From the NCBI GenBank assembly GCA_028289605.1, contig JANQON010000016.1, positions 233,789 through 297,788 of the forward strand: a DNA stretch of 64,000 nt. Direction: 5' to 3'. The position numbers and the translations under genes were made by a program. The notes under the pieces were generated by a model. It was not told the origin of the DNA. It saw only the letters and a list, made by a program, of their open reading frames with translations, and did not search any database. Shown here piece by piece: positions 48,991 to 57,638 of this stretch. Source of the DNA: Hyphococcus sp. Lineage in GTDB: Bacteria > Pseudomonadota > Alphaproteobacteria > Caulobacterales > Parvularculaceae. How positions within the stretch are numbered: the stretch's first letter is position 1; each line of letters begins with the position of its first letter.

Positions 48991-50658
48991 ATGTATGAGG
49001 AGCATTTCAGCTTATCCGGCTCGCCCTTCAAACTGAGCCCTGATCCAAAGTACTTCTTTGGCAGCCGCAGCCATAACAAGGCGATGGCGTATTTGCATTA
49101 TGGGCTGAAGCAGGCGGAAGGGTTTATCGTCATTACCGGGCCGATCGGGTCCGGTAAGACGATGGTCATCGGTCAGCTGCTGGACCAGCTCAACGCCACC
49201 AACATCATCGCCGCCCAACTGTTGACCTCCAACATCGCGCCGGAAGAGTTGCTCGATCACATGCTCTCCGCCTTTCGCATCGAACCGGAAGGGGAGGGGC
49301 GAACCGGCAAGCTTGAGGCGTTTGAGGACTATCTGTTCGATCAGCTCAATCGCGGCCGGCGGGTGTTGCTGATCATGGACGAGGCCCAGAACCTGCCGTT
49401 CGAGACCCTTGAAGAGCTCCGGATGCTGTCGAATATCGACTATGACGGCACGCCGTTGTTTCAGGTGTTTTTGGTGGGACAGCCTGAGTTTCGCGACATC
49501 ATGCAGTCGCAGCGGCTGGAGCAGCTGCGCCAGCGTGTCATCGCATCCTACCACCTCGAAAATCTCGATCTTGAAGAAACGCGGGAATACATTCTGCATC
49601 GCCTTACGGTCGCCGGCTGGGACAAGGATCCCACATTTACGGATTCAGGGTTTGAGGCGGTGTTCGAGGAAACAGGAGGCCGCCCGCGGCGCATCAATAC
49701 GGTTTGTAACCGGATCATGCTCTATTGCGCGCTGGAGGACGAACATGAAGTGACGGCGGAGATCGCAAAAAGCGTCATTGCAGAGCTTCACGAAGAAGAA
49801 CTGGATGCGCGAGACGCGAAGCCGGAACCGCAACAGGCTGAGGCCATGCCGCCCGTCCGCGCAATCGACGAAGAACCGGTCGAAGACGCCGGGCCCATGG
49901 ACGTGGAGGAGCGCCGCGTCTCCGGCGACGACGTCGTCGTATCGATTGACAGCGCGCGCATGCGCAGCGCTCCGTCGACCGTCGCTGACGAGGACCCGGA
50001 CGCAGAAAAGAGCGCGGGGGAGGCTGGTGAAATGGAAACGAAAGAACCGCAGGCGGACGACGCCGAGGACGCAATCGAAGAAAACGCGGCCGCCGAAGAG
50101 ACAGGCGAGCCGTCAATCGAACCGGACCGCGCCGACGCCGATGAACCTGAACCGGCCGTAGACGAGGCGGCGCAGGCTGCAGAAGCGGAGGAGGAACCGG
50201 CGTCCCAGTCGCTTGGCGCGGTAGCGCTGTCAAGCGACAGCGTGTTTGACCGGTTGCGCGTGCGGCGCGCCATCGCCGGTCAGGACGAGCCGCGTTCCGA
50301 AGCAACCCTTGAAGACGTCGCGTCGGCCATTGCGACCGTGAGCGCTGAGCAGAGTTCAGTCCATGACGCTGCCGATGGCGGCGACGGTGATGTCCCGGAC
50401 GGCGCGGACGCCGGAGAAGCGGACGCGCCCGCAATTGCGCCGCTGCAGGCCGTGCAGTCCAAGGAATGGCGCCGGCAGGTGCGTCACTCCATTGACGAAA
50501 CGCGCAATGAGTTGAAACAGGCGCACGCCAGCGTGCGTCGGCTAAAAAAATCGCTGACGGAGATGCAGCGCCGTCGGCGTCAGAACCGCGAGAAAATCAT
50601 CGAATGTATTCAGCGTGCGGAAAACATGCTGAATGACGTGCGCAAGTCCTGGTCGTAG
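48991..50658 (+). CDS. XrtA-associated AAA ATPase with a long acidic tail
   Basis: 555 residues. Residues 1-270 are an ExeA/GspA-like AAA domain with Walker A GPIGSGKT (50-57), Walker B LLIMDEAQNLP and the arginine-rich ETGGRPRRINTVCNR. After 270 comes about 215 residues of low-complexity acidic sequence (E, D, A-rich), then a basic coiled coil (about 490-555; DETRNELKQAHASVRRLKK). The family (TIGR03015 type) is usually about 270-350 residues long, so the tail is extra. The AAA part resembles secretion ATPases. It starts 2 bp after the barrel gene stop and precedes the deacetylase by 23 bp. Confidence 0.9.
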   Translation: MYEEHFSLSGSPFKLSPDPKYFFGSRSHNKAMAYLHYGLKQAEGFIVITGPIGSGKTMVIGQLLDQLNATNIIAAQLLTSNIAPEELLDHMLSAFRIEPEGEGRTGKLEAFEDYLFDQLNRGRRVLLIMDEAQNLPFETLEELRMLSNIDYDGTPLFQVFLVGQPEFRDIMQSQRLEQLRQRVIASYHLENLDLEETREYILHRLTVAGWDKDPTFTDSGFEAVFEETGGRPRRINTVCNRIMLYCALEDEHEVTAEIAKSVIAELHEEELDARDAKPEPQQAEAMPPVRAIDEEPVEDAGPMDVEERRVSGDDVVVSIDSARMRSAPSTVADEDPDAEKSAGEAGEMETKEPQADDAEDAIEENAAAEETGEPSIEPDRADADEPEPAVDEAAQAAEAEEEPASQSLGAVALSSDSVFDRLRVRRAIAGQDEPRSEATLEDVASAIATVSAEQSSVHDAADGGDGDVPDGADAGEADAPAIAPLQAVQSKEWRRQVRHSIDETRNELKQAHASVRRLKKSLTEMQRRRRQNREKIIECIQRAENMLNDVRKSWS

Positions 50659-50681
50659 CAGTCTCTGAGAGGGACGTTCCC

Positions 50682-51563
50682 ATGACTGAGGATGCTGTCT
50701 CCCAACAGGCGGCGAAAAGGGCATCGAAATATGCGATGTCAGTCGACGTTGAAGACTATTTTCAGGTCTGGGCGTTCTCCGACGTCGTGTCTCGCGACAG
50801 CTGGGACGGTTTTCGCCCGCGATTCGGAGACGCCACGCGACAGTGCCTCGATCTTTTTGACCGACGGTCGGTCAAGGCGACCTTCTTTTGCCTGGGCTGG
50901 ATAGCCGAGCGCGACCCTGATCTGATCCGCGACATCGTCGCCCGCGGCCATGAGCTCGCCAGCCACGGATATGATCACACGAAAGCCACCGAGCAGGATC
51001 GCGGCGTTTTTTTTGAGGACGTTTTCCGCACAAAAAAAATTCTCGAAGACATCGCCGGAGTTTCCGTCAACGGGTATCGCGCCGCTGGGTTTTCCATAAC
51101 GGGCGAAACGCCGTGGGCGCATGAAGCGCTGGCCGAAGCCGGATACGCATACTCTTCAAGCTCGCATCCCATTTCTCACGACCACTACGGCGACGCCGCG
51201 GCCCCGCAGACGCCGCACTGTCCTGTCGCAGGATCGGCGTTGCTGGAAGCGCCGGTGGCGACGACCAGCCTAATGGGACGACGCATCAGCTGCGCCGGCG
51301 GGGGGTGGTTCAGGGCGATGCCGCTTTCGGTTTCCAAGCGGCTCATTGCGTCAGCCTCCGCGAGCCTCGACGGGCCGGTGATTTTTTATTTTCATCCCTG
51401 GGAAATCGATCCCGACCAGCCGCGCATCCGAACGGCGTCTTATAAGTCGAAGTTTCGCCACTACCTGAACCTCCGTTCGATGGCCGGCAAGCTTGATAAG
51501 CTTCTCGCCTGGCGCCCATGGGGCAGGATCGATCAGGCGCTTGGCGTCGGCGGGTCGTCATGA
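50682..51563 (+). CDS. Polysaccharide deacetylase, XrtA-associated type
   Basis: 293 residues of NodB/CE4 type. Asp22 and Asp25 in SVDVEDYFQ match the catalytic base and metal site. SHGYDHTKA holds the His-His metal motif in the form H-x3-H, and GYRAAGFS and FYFHPWEIDPDQPRI complete the family pattern (TIGR03006 type). It probably removes acetyl groups from the exopolysaccharide in the periplasm or cytoplasm; no clear signal peptide is seen. A minor motif variation is not obvious. Its stop overlaps the FemAB gene (ATGA). Confidence 0.92.
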   Translation: MTEDAVSQQAAKRASKYAMSVDVEDYFQVWAFSDVVSRDSWDGFRPRFGDATRQCLDLFDRRSVKATFFCLGWIAERDPDLIRDIVARGHELASHGYDHTKATEQDRGVFFEDVFRTKKILEDIAGVSVNGYRAAGFSITGETPWAHEALAEAGYAYSSSSHPISHDHYGDAAAPQTPHCPVAGSALLEAPVATTSLMGRRISCAGGGWFRAMPLSVSKRLIASASASLDGPVIFYFHPWEIDPDQPRIRTASYKSKFRHYLNLRSMAGKLDKLLAWRPWGRIDQALGVGGSS

Positions 51564-52633
51564 ATGCGCCGCAGCTCAGCGTTGCGCAAGCGCCTTTGAC
51601 CGTCGAACGGGCTAGGCCGGACGATGCGGCTGCGTTTGACGCGTATGTCGATCAGCATCGCAACGGATCGTTGTTTCATCTTTCGGGATGGAGCCGGCTT
51701 GTGGAACAGACATACGGCTATAAGGACCTGTCGCTCATCGCGCGGCGTAACGGCAGGATCGTCGGCGTCCTGCCGCTGACGGATGTGCGCGCGCCGCTGC
51801 TCGGCAGATCGCTGATTTCAACAGCCTTTACCGTCGGCGGCGGGGCCATCGCGGATGACGACGCCGTCCTCGCGGCGCTCGCAGCCGAAGCGGCGCGATT
51901 GGGCGCTGCGCGGCGGTCAAACTATGTGGAGTTGCGCGGCGACATGCCGTTGGAGCGCGACTGGCTCAAGAAGGGCGGCGTTTACGCCGGATTTGAGTTG
52001 CCCCTGCCGCAGGACGAAAACGAAAACCTTGCAATGATCCCGCGCAAGCGCCGCGCTGAGCTGCGCAAGGCGTTAAAAGCCGCCGATGACGGCGTTTTGC
52101 AATTAATTCGAAATGCGACGCTTGATGACTTCTACAAACTCTACGCCGTCGCTCTCCGCAATCACGGAACGCCGGTTTTTTCCAAGAGGTTTCTCAACGC
52201 GCTGGCTGCAACTTTTAGCGACAAAACAGACATTTCTATTGCGCTCTGCAACGGCGCCCCAGTCGCGGCGCTGTTGAGTTTCTATTACAAGGACGCCGTT
52301 CTGCCATATTATATCGGCGCTCTCCCTGAAGCGCGCGAAGCGCGCGGAGCCGAATTCCTTTATTGGTCGCTCATGCGCCGCGCTGCGGAACGCGGGCAGA
52401 CTCGCTTTGATTTTGGGCGGAGCAAAATTGGTTCGGGCCCTTATCACTTCAAAAAGCTGTGGGGCGCCGAACCGCAACCGATAACGTATCGATGCAAATT
52501 GTTAGGCGCGTCTTCGCTTCCCGACGTAAATCCGAACAACCCGAAATTCGTTGCATTTGTCGCGCTGTGGCGGCGCATGCCCGTGCCGCTGGCCAATTGG
52601 GCCGGGCCCCTGCTTGCGCCGAACTTTCCATGA
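51560..52633 (+). CDS. FemAB-family (GNAT-like) protein, XrtA-associated
   Basis: 357 residues from ATG 51560, inside the deacetylase stop; the frame runs open upstream to 51518. Two GNAT-like halves: the first with RNGSLFHLSGWSRLVEQTYGY, the second with RKRRAELRKALK and DFGRSKIGSGPYHFKK, typical of the TIGR03019 family. FemAB proteins transfer amino acids from aminoacyl-tRNA in Gram-positives; here an aminoacylation or acylation of the polysaccharide is likely, but the reaction is unproven. It overlaps the next gene by 4 bp. Confidence 0.9.
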   Translation: MNAPQLSVAQAPLTVERARPDDAAAFDAYVDQHRNGSLFHLSGWSRLVEQTYGYKDLSLIARRNGRIVGVLPLTDVRAPLLGRSLISTAFTVGGGAIADDDAVLAALAAEAARLGAARRSNYVELRGDMPLERDWLKKGGVYAGFELPLPQDENENLAMIPRKRRAELRKALKAADDGVLQLIRNATLDDFYKLYAVALRNHGTPVFSKRFLNALAATFSDKTDISIALCNGAPVAALLSFYYKDAVLPYYIGALPEAREARGAEFLYWSLMRRAAERGQTRFDFGRSKIGSGPYHFKKLWGAEPQPITYRCKLLGASSLPDVNPNNPKFVAFVALWRRMPVPLANWAGPLLAPNFP

Positions 52634-53850
52634 CAGCGCGCCGGGAGGTCCTCTTTCTCGCGCATCGGATTCCTTACCCGCCCGATAAGGGGGATAAGAT
52701 CCGGTCCTGGCGGCTGCTCAAGTTTTTGGCGGAACGCTTTGATGTTCACCTTTGTTGTTTTGTGGACGATCCGGATGACTTTCGACATGCTCAGTTTCTT
52801 GAGGACCAGTGTGCAAGCGCCACGCTGATCCCGCTCCATTCCCGTTGGGCGCAAATACGCAGCGCGCGCGCGTTCCTGGGCGGAGGCGCCCTTTCGCTCG
52901 ACTATTACAATGACAGGGCAATGACAAAGGCGGTGCGCTCGATACGACGTCGGCCGCTTGCGGCTGAAATCGTCTTTTCATCAACGATGGCGCAATACAT
53001 CGAAAAACCCGTTCCGGGACGCCCGCGCCTTGTCGATTTTTGCGACGCCGATTCAGAAAAGTTCATCGCCTATGCCGGGAGCGCTCAGTTTCCGATGAAC
53101 GCAGTATATGCTCGGGAAGGGCGAAGACTGGCGAAGACGGAGACGGCGATCGCGAATTGGGCGGATGCAAGTTTCGCCATCACCGGGCAAGAGGCCGAAA
53201 TCTTCAATCGGCGCGTCGGAGCGGAGAAGCCGGTCGGCTGGTGGTCGAACGGCGTTGATACCGACGACTTTAATCCGGATGCTGAGCTTAAGCCGGTGTC
53301 GGAGCCCGCCGAAATTGTATTCACCGGGGCCATGGATTATCGCGCCAATGTGGAAGCGGCGCTGTTTTTTGTGCGCGAAGTCTGGCCGCTGGTGCGCGAA
53401 GCGGCGCCGGACGCCTCGTTTGCGATTGTCGGCGCCCGCCCGGCGGCGTCCCTAAAGGCGCTCCATGGTCGCGACGGCGTGCGCGTCACCGGCCGCATCG
53501 ATGATATCCGCCCGTGGATCGCCGGGGCGAGGCTGGCTGTCGCGCCCTTGCGGGTTGCGCGCGGTCTTCAGAACAAGGTGCTGGAAGCCATGGCGATGGG
53601 GCGTCCGGTCGTCGCCACGCCTACAGCGGCGACAGGAATTGTCGCCGCGCCGGGTGAGCATTTGCTGATCGCCGAAACGGCCCAGGAACAGGCTGCAGCA
53701 ACACTTGGGCTCTTGCGCGACCAAAGCCAGGCGGATCGAATCGGCGCGGCGGCCCGCGCCCATGTTGCTGCGACCTATCGGTGGGACGTTCAGCTGTCGA
53801 GGTTCTCCGATGCGCTTGAAGCGTCCCTGTCGGGGTCTTCGCCGAGCTGA
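52630..53850 (+). CDS. Glycosyltransferase, XrtA/PEP-CTERM-associated (TIGR03087 type)
   Basis: 406 residues from ATG 52630, overlapping the FemAB stop (ATGA); the frame extends upstream within femAB but this is shadow. GT-B/GT4 fold: LFLAHRIPYPPDKGDKIRSW at the N-terminus, WWSNGVDTDDFNPD, and the C-terminal APLRVARGLQNKVLEAMAMGRPVVAT with the E-x7-type acidic pair. It adds a sugar to the growing repeat unit. Last gene of the operon in this window; its end overlaps the opposite-strand nitrilase by 61 bp. Confidence 0.92.
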   Translation: MTARREVLFLAHRIPYPPDKGDKIRSWRLLKFLAERFDVHLCCFVDDPDDFRHAQFLEDQCASATLIPLHSRWAQIRSARAFLGGGALSLDYYNDRAMTKAVRSIRRRPLAAEIVFSSTMAQYIEKPVPGRPRLVDFCDADSEKFIAYAGSAQFPMNAVYAREGRRLAKTETAIANWADASFAITGQEAEIFNRRVGAEKPVGWWSNGVDTDDFNPDAELKPVSEPAEIVFTGAMDYRANVEAALFFVREVWPLVREAAPDASFAIVGARPAASLKALHGRDGVRVTGRIDDIRPWIAGARLAVAPLRVARGLQNKVLEAMAMGRPVVATPTAATGIVAAPGEHLLIAETAQEQAAATLGLLRDQSQADRIGAAARAHVAATYRWDVQLSRFSDALEASLSGSSPS

Positions 53851-54812
53851 AACTCGTCTGAGGTGATTAAAGACGCGCGTTGCGGCGCCGGCCTCCGGTC
53901 GACGGCGAAGTCGAAGACGTCTGGACGGGAATAGTGCCCGGCGATATCGCAAGCCGCCTTCGCTGCGCGCACCGCATCGAGCGAGCCTTCCGCCATCAGG
54001 ATCGTCTCCTCGGTGTCCGCCTCTGCGATTATCTCGCCGCGCGGATCGATGATCGCGGACTGGCCTGTGTGTTCCCAGACGCCGAGCGGGCGCCAGCGTT
54101 CGGGAATGTCCTTTTCGAAACGAAGACCCGCGGCGCAAATCACATAGGCGCAGGCCTGACTGGCGAATGCGCGAGAGAGCAGGTGCTGGCGCGCCCAGCA
54201 ATACTCGCCCGGGCCCGGCTTTTTTTCCCAGCCCGGCCATAACGCTGCATGAACCTGCGTTCCCTGCGCGACGAGCGCATATCCCGGCAACATCATCTGG
54301 TGTTCCCAGCAATTCAACGCGCTGATTCGCCCATAGGGCCGGGACACGGTCCTTAGGCCCGCGCCGTCTCCGTCCCCCCATATGATGCGTTCGGCGTGGG
54401 TCGGTTTTAGTTTTCGATGACGGCTGAGTATGACGCCTTCGCGGCCGATGGTCAGCGCTGTGCAATAGGCCGTGCCCTCCGTATGCGGATCGGCTTCCGC
54501 GGTTCCGATCACGACGTCGACGCCGGCGCCCTGCGCCGCCGCGCATAGCGCATCGGTTTCGGGTCCTGGAATGCGGATGGCGTTTTCAAGATACGCGGCG
54601 CTCGCTTCCCAGGTAAGGTCCGTGATCTGACCTTCGACCCAGAACGGATATCCCGGCAGCCAGGTTTCGCCGAAAGCGACGATGTCGGCGCCCTCAGCGC
54701 CGGCCGCCCGGATGAGATCGCAGGCTTTTTGCGTTGACGCCGCCTTGTCAAAGAGCACGGGTGCGGCCTGGATCGCCGCCATTTTGAAGGTGTTTTTGTC
54801 CGCCATATTCAT
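53790..54812 (-). CDS. Nitrilase / carbon-nitrogen hydrolase
   Basis: 340 residues. The catalytic triad is complete: Glu49 in FGETWLPGYP, Lys134 in HRKLKPTHAER, and Cys168 in ALNCWEHQMML. The spacing and WLPGYPFW segment resemble true nitrilases rather than amidases. It would hydrolyse nitriles to carboxylic acids. It converges on the glycosyltransferase gene with a 61-bp overlap, so the two transcripts are mutually antisense there. ATG 54812 is a reasonable start; ATG 54806 is an alternative. Confidence 0.92.
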   Translation of the reverse strand: MNMADKNTFKMAAIQAAPVLFDKAASTQKACDLIRAAGAEGADIVAFGETWLPGYPFWVEGQITDLTWEASAAYLENAIRIPGPETDALCAAAQGAGVDVVIGTAEADPHTEGTAYCTALTIGREGVILSRHRKLKPTHAERIIWGDGDGAGLRTVSRPYGRISALNCWEHQMMLPGYALVAQGTQVHAALWPGWEKKPGPGEYCWARQHLLSRAFASQACAYVICAAGLRFEKDIPERWRPLGVWEHTGQSAIIDPRGEIIAEADTEETILMAEGSLDAVRAAKAACDIAGHYSRPDVFDFAVDRRPAPQRASLITSDEFQLGEDPDRDASSASENLDS

Positions 54813-54958
54813 TCCTCGCTCGCCTGGAGCGGCCGAGAATACTCCGCCGGAACCGGTCCGTCATAAAAATCTCACCGGATTCCAAGGGTTTCCGCGCTTG
54901 GCTATAGGCTTAACAGACGGTAAAGTTGCCCCCGAGTTGTGCAGGGATGGGGTAAATC

Positions 54959-55441
54959 ATGCAACGAATTCTGCTTCCTTTGGCCATTATTGCGGCCATG
55001 TATTTTGGGCCGATGTTCGCGGAGACGACATCGGGCTCCGCCACCGGCGATGCTGAAACAGTGCGCACCGGTCAGTTCTTTATCGGCAACATGATCGGCT
55101 GTTTGACGGAATTGCGCGTTCCCTTGGGCGAGGAATGCTCGTTTGACGGCGAGTTCTACGATTCGCCGCTTGTCGGGCACGCCATGAACTGGACGGCGAT
55201 CCTGGCCCTCGGCGCCGGGGTTTTAGGAATCATTGGGCTGTTGCCCGTCATCGGCCGCCTCACCAGCATTGTGACCGTGCTCGCCGGCGTTGGCGCGCTG
55301 GCCGCTATGGGGATCTTGTCGCTGACGATGCTGGGCACCGATGACGGTCTGGGCGCAATCCGATGGGGCGTCTATCTCACGGCGGGGGCGGGGCTCTTAA
55401 CGCTCATATCAGGTCTCGCCGGGATGCGCGGGAACGACTAG
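54959..55441 (+). CDS. Membrane protein of unknown function
   Basis: 160 residues. An N-terminal hydrophobic segment (about 4-20) is followed by an extracytoplasmic loop with two cysteines (IGCLTELRVPLGEECSFDGEF), then three hydrophobic helices (about 78-98, 101-120 and 134-153). No family recognised. The two cysteines could form a disulfide in the periplasm. A near-CtrA site, TTAA-CAGACGG-TAAA (54910-54924), lies 34 bp before the ATG. It is divergent from nitrilase and followed by a terminator. Confidence 0.75.
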   Translation: MQRILLPLAIIAAMYFGPMFAETTSGSATGDAETVRTGQFFIGNMIGCLTELRVPLGEECSFDGEFYDSPLVGHAMNWTAILALGAGVLGIIGLLPVIGRLTSIVTVLAGVGALAAMGILSLTMLGTDDGLGAIRWGVYLTAGAGLLTLISGLAGMRGND

Positions 55442-55472
55442 CGCAGCGCAACCGGTTGATCCGGAACAAGCA

Positions 55473-55500
55473 AAAAGGCCGCCCCAGGGGCGGCCTTTTC
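55473..55500. terminator. Bidirectional terminator
   Basis: AAAAGGCCGCCCC-A-GGGGCGGCCTTTT. A 13-bp perfect stem with flanking A/T tracts on both sides, between the convergent membrane protein and bactofilin genes. Confidence 0.92.
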
Positions 55501-55542
55501 TTTTGGGCCAACGAAGTCGACCCTGTCCCAGCCCCCGAACCT

Positions 55543-56157
55543 TTATCGCAGCGGCGAGCGTCCCTGGCTCAAAAACGCCGGCGCGGACGCGCCTCCGGCG
55601 GCGGATTTTTCCAACGCCTCGCCGCCCTCGTCATTGGACGTATTGACGGGCCGCGGCGCCGGCGGCGGCGAAGACGGACGCGACCGGCGGAAATCCTTGG
55701 CGGACGAATCCGACAGCGGATCGTCCGAATGGCGGCAATTGCCTTCAAAATGCGCGCCCGTTTCCACCGAAAGGGAACTGTGAAGGATGTCGCCTTGAAT
55801 ATGCGCGGTGGAGGCGAGCGCGACCGACTTGGCGCGAATGGCGCCTTCGACCTTGCCTCTGACAATGACGGTTTCGCAAACCACTTCGCCTTTGACGCTG
55901 GCTTTCTCACCGATGATGAGCGAGCCCGCTTTCACGTCGCCCTCCAGCGCGCCGTCGAACTGAATCTCGCCTGATGAGTTGACATTGCCGCGCATGACGA
56001 CGTCGGCGGAAATGATGGACGGCACGCCGGCCAGCTTGGCCGGGCCTGCTCGTTTGGACGGCGCTTGCGCCATCGCCGCCGGCGGCGTTGCGTCTGACCG
56101 CAGCGGCCCAGCTTCACTCGCGTCCGCCGCTTTTCCAGTCTTAGCTTTCGAAAACAT
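55543..56157 (-). CDS. bacA: Bactofilin
   Basis: 204 residues. A central beta-helix bactofilin domain (about 46-150; SIISADVVMRGNVNSSGEIQ, FDGALEGDVKAGSLIIGE, GKVEGAIRAKSVALAST) has flexible Ala/Pro-rich N- and C-terminal tails. Bactofilins polymerise without nucleotides into membrane-associated scaffolds. The gene overlaps the M23 endopeptidase gene by 17 bp and lies downstream of it. In Caulobacter relatives bactofilins are coupled to LmdC-type M23 endopeptidases that shape the cell. A clear terminator follows. Confidence 0.93.
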   Translation of the reverse strand: MFSKAKTGKAADASEAGPLRSDATPPAAMAQAPSKRAGPAKLAGVPSIISADVVMRGNVNSSGEIQFDGALEGDVKAGSLIIGEKASVKGEVVCETVIVRGKVEGAIRAKSVALASTAHIQGDILHSSLSVETGAHFEGNCRHSDDPLSDSSAKDFRRSRPSSPPPAPRPVNTSNDEGGEALEKSAAGGASAPAFLSQGRSPLR

Positions 56158-57457
56158 ACCTGCCTGCCTCGATAAAACGAGCCGGATTAACCGGGCGCTT
56201 CTTGAACAAAACTTCGTAGTGGACGTGGGGTCCGGTTGATCGTCCGCTGTTGCCTAACTCGCCGACCTGCGTGTGAAGCTCCACCTTCTGGCCGCGTCGC
56301 ACCTTGATGCGATTCATATGGGCGTATCGGGTTACAAAACCGTTGCCGTGATCGATTTCTACGACCCGGCCGAACCCGGATCGCGTGCCGGCAAACTTAA
56401 CGACGCCGGCGGCGGTCGCCGTCACGGGAGAAGCCCAAGGGGCGGCGAAATCAACGCCGTGGTGGCTGGAATGTTTCCCGGTGATCGGGTCGCGGCGAAT
56501 GCCGAAGCCGCTGGTGAAGCGACGCGTTACGGTAAGCGGCGAGGACAACGGAACGTGCTTCATCGCCGCTTGCAGCGCGGCGAGCTCGTCGACGGCGGCG
56601 GCGGTTCGATTGGCGTGGCGATAGTACCGGGTCGGATATCCGGTTGTTGCGCCGGGCTGAATAAACGGACCGCCCTGCGCCAACGCGATATTGTTGATTT
56701 TCGCCGGCGTCGTCAGTGAGGCGGGATCGATGCCCGTGGACTTCAGGACATTCTCCAGCTCAGTAATCTGACGCGTCGCTTTTTCCTCAACGGCTGCGAG
56801 CAGCATCTTTTGTTCAGCGAACAGATCGGCGGCGGCCTTCTCCATGGAGCCGATTGATTCCGCCGCTTCGCCGCTCTCCAGCGCGCGTTCCCGGCGCAGG
56901 CGCGCCTCTTCGGCGGCTTCCTTGCGCAACAGCGACATGCGCGACTGACGCGGCGTCGACTCGCCGGGCGTCACGTCAATCATGACGCGATTGCCGTTGA
57001 CCGGCTTCTGGCCGTTCGGGCCGCCGGCGGCGGACAGGCCGACGGCCTGTTCGTTGAGTTGCTGATCGATGGTCGCCTTGCGTTCGACCATGTTCGACAG
57101 GACGCGATGGCGCGCCCAGATGTCTTCCATCGTTTCATCGAACTGGCGCTCGATGGTGTGATTCAGGAAAGCAACATCGTCATAAGCCTGCTTGGCGTCG
57201 TTAAGGCGCTTTGAAAGATTCGTCTGCATCACCAGACGTTCGCGCTCTTTCGCGACGATAATCTGCTCTTTGAAGACAACGTTAACAGAAGCGTAAGCGA
57301 CCCAGAGCAATGCGCCCAATACGACCACCGAGAAGGCGATCTGGGTCTGCGGCGACATCGAAATGAAATGCACGACGCCGTCGCTGCGGTGATAGATCTG
57401 CCGTTCCTTGAAGAGACGGCTGAATACGCGCTTCATTTTGCCGGAACGACGGCTCAT
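56141..57457 (-). CDS. M23-family peptidoglycan endopeptidase (LmdC-like)
   Basis: 438 residues. A cytoplasmic basic N-terminus, one membrane helix (about 39-61) and a long periplasmic coiled coil (about 68-250) lead to a LytM/M23 domain at about 310-430. Zinc ligands His332/Asp336 (HHGVD) and His413 in HVHYE are present, with His380 (RYAHM) and His411 as the other active-site histidines, so the enzyme looks active. It would cut peptide cross-links. The overlapping bactofilin gene suggests that it is positioned by bactofilin filaments. The cytoplasmic tail is the probable contact. Confidence 0.93.
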   Translation of the reverse strand: MSRRSGKMKRVFSRLFKERQIYHRSDGVVHFISMSPQTQIAFSVVVLGALLWVAYASVNVVFKEQIIVAKERERLVMQTNLSKRLNDAKQAYDDVAFLNHTIERQFDETMEDIWARHRVLSNMVERKATIDQQLNEQAVGLSAAGGPNGQKPVNGNRVMIDVTPGESTPRQSRMSLLRKEAAEEARLRRERALESGEAAESIGSMEKAAADLFAEQKMLLAAVEEKATRQITELENVLKSTGIDPASLTTPAKINNIALAQGGPFIQPGATTGYPTRYYRHANRTAAAVDELAALQAAMKHVPLSSPLTVTRRFTSGFGIRRDPITGKHSSHHGVDFAAPWASPVTATAAGVVKFAGTRSGFGRVVEIDHGNGFVTRYAHMNRIKVRRGQKVELHTQVGELGNSGRSTGPHVHYEVLFKKRPVNPARFIEAGRYVFES

Positions 57458-57638
57458 TCAACAAACGCCCCTTGGCCACATAACCTTACTAGTATGCGCT
57501 GCCACCCCTTAAGATATTGCAGCGTAAATTCAAACATTACGCAACAGTTATGTGATGGTGTAACGCCGATTTTTCCACTTCCTTAACCGAAGTAAACGGA
57601 CATAGCCAGAATCTGCAACGAATTTGTTTCAATTCCGT

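Noticed and set aside
53452..54546. A second minus-strand frame overlapping the nitrilase
   Set aside because: Alternate frame of the nitrilase; Arg/Gly-rich and lacking any motif.
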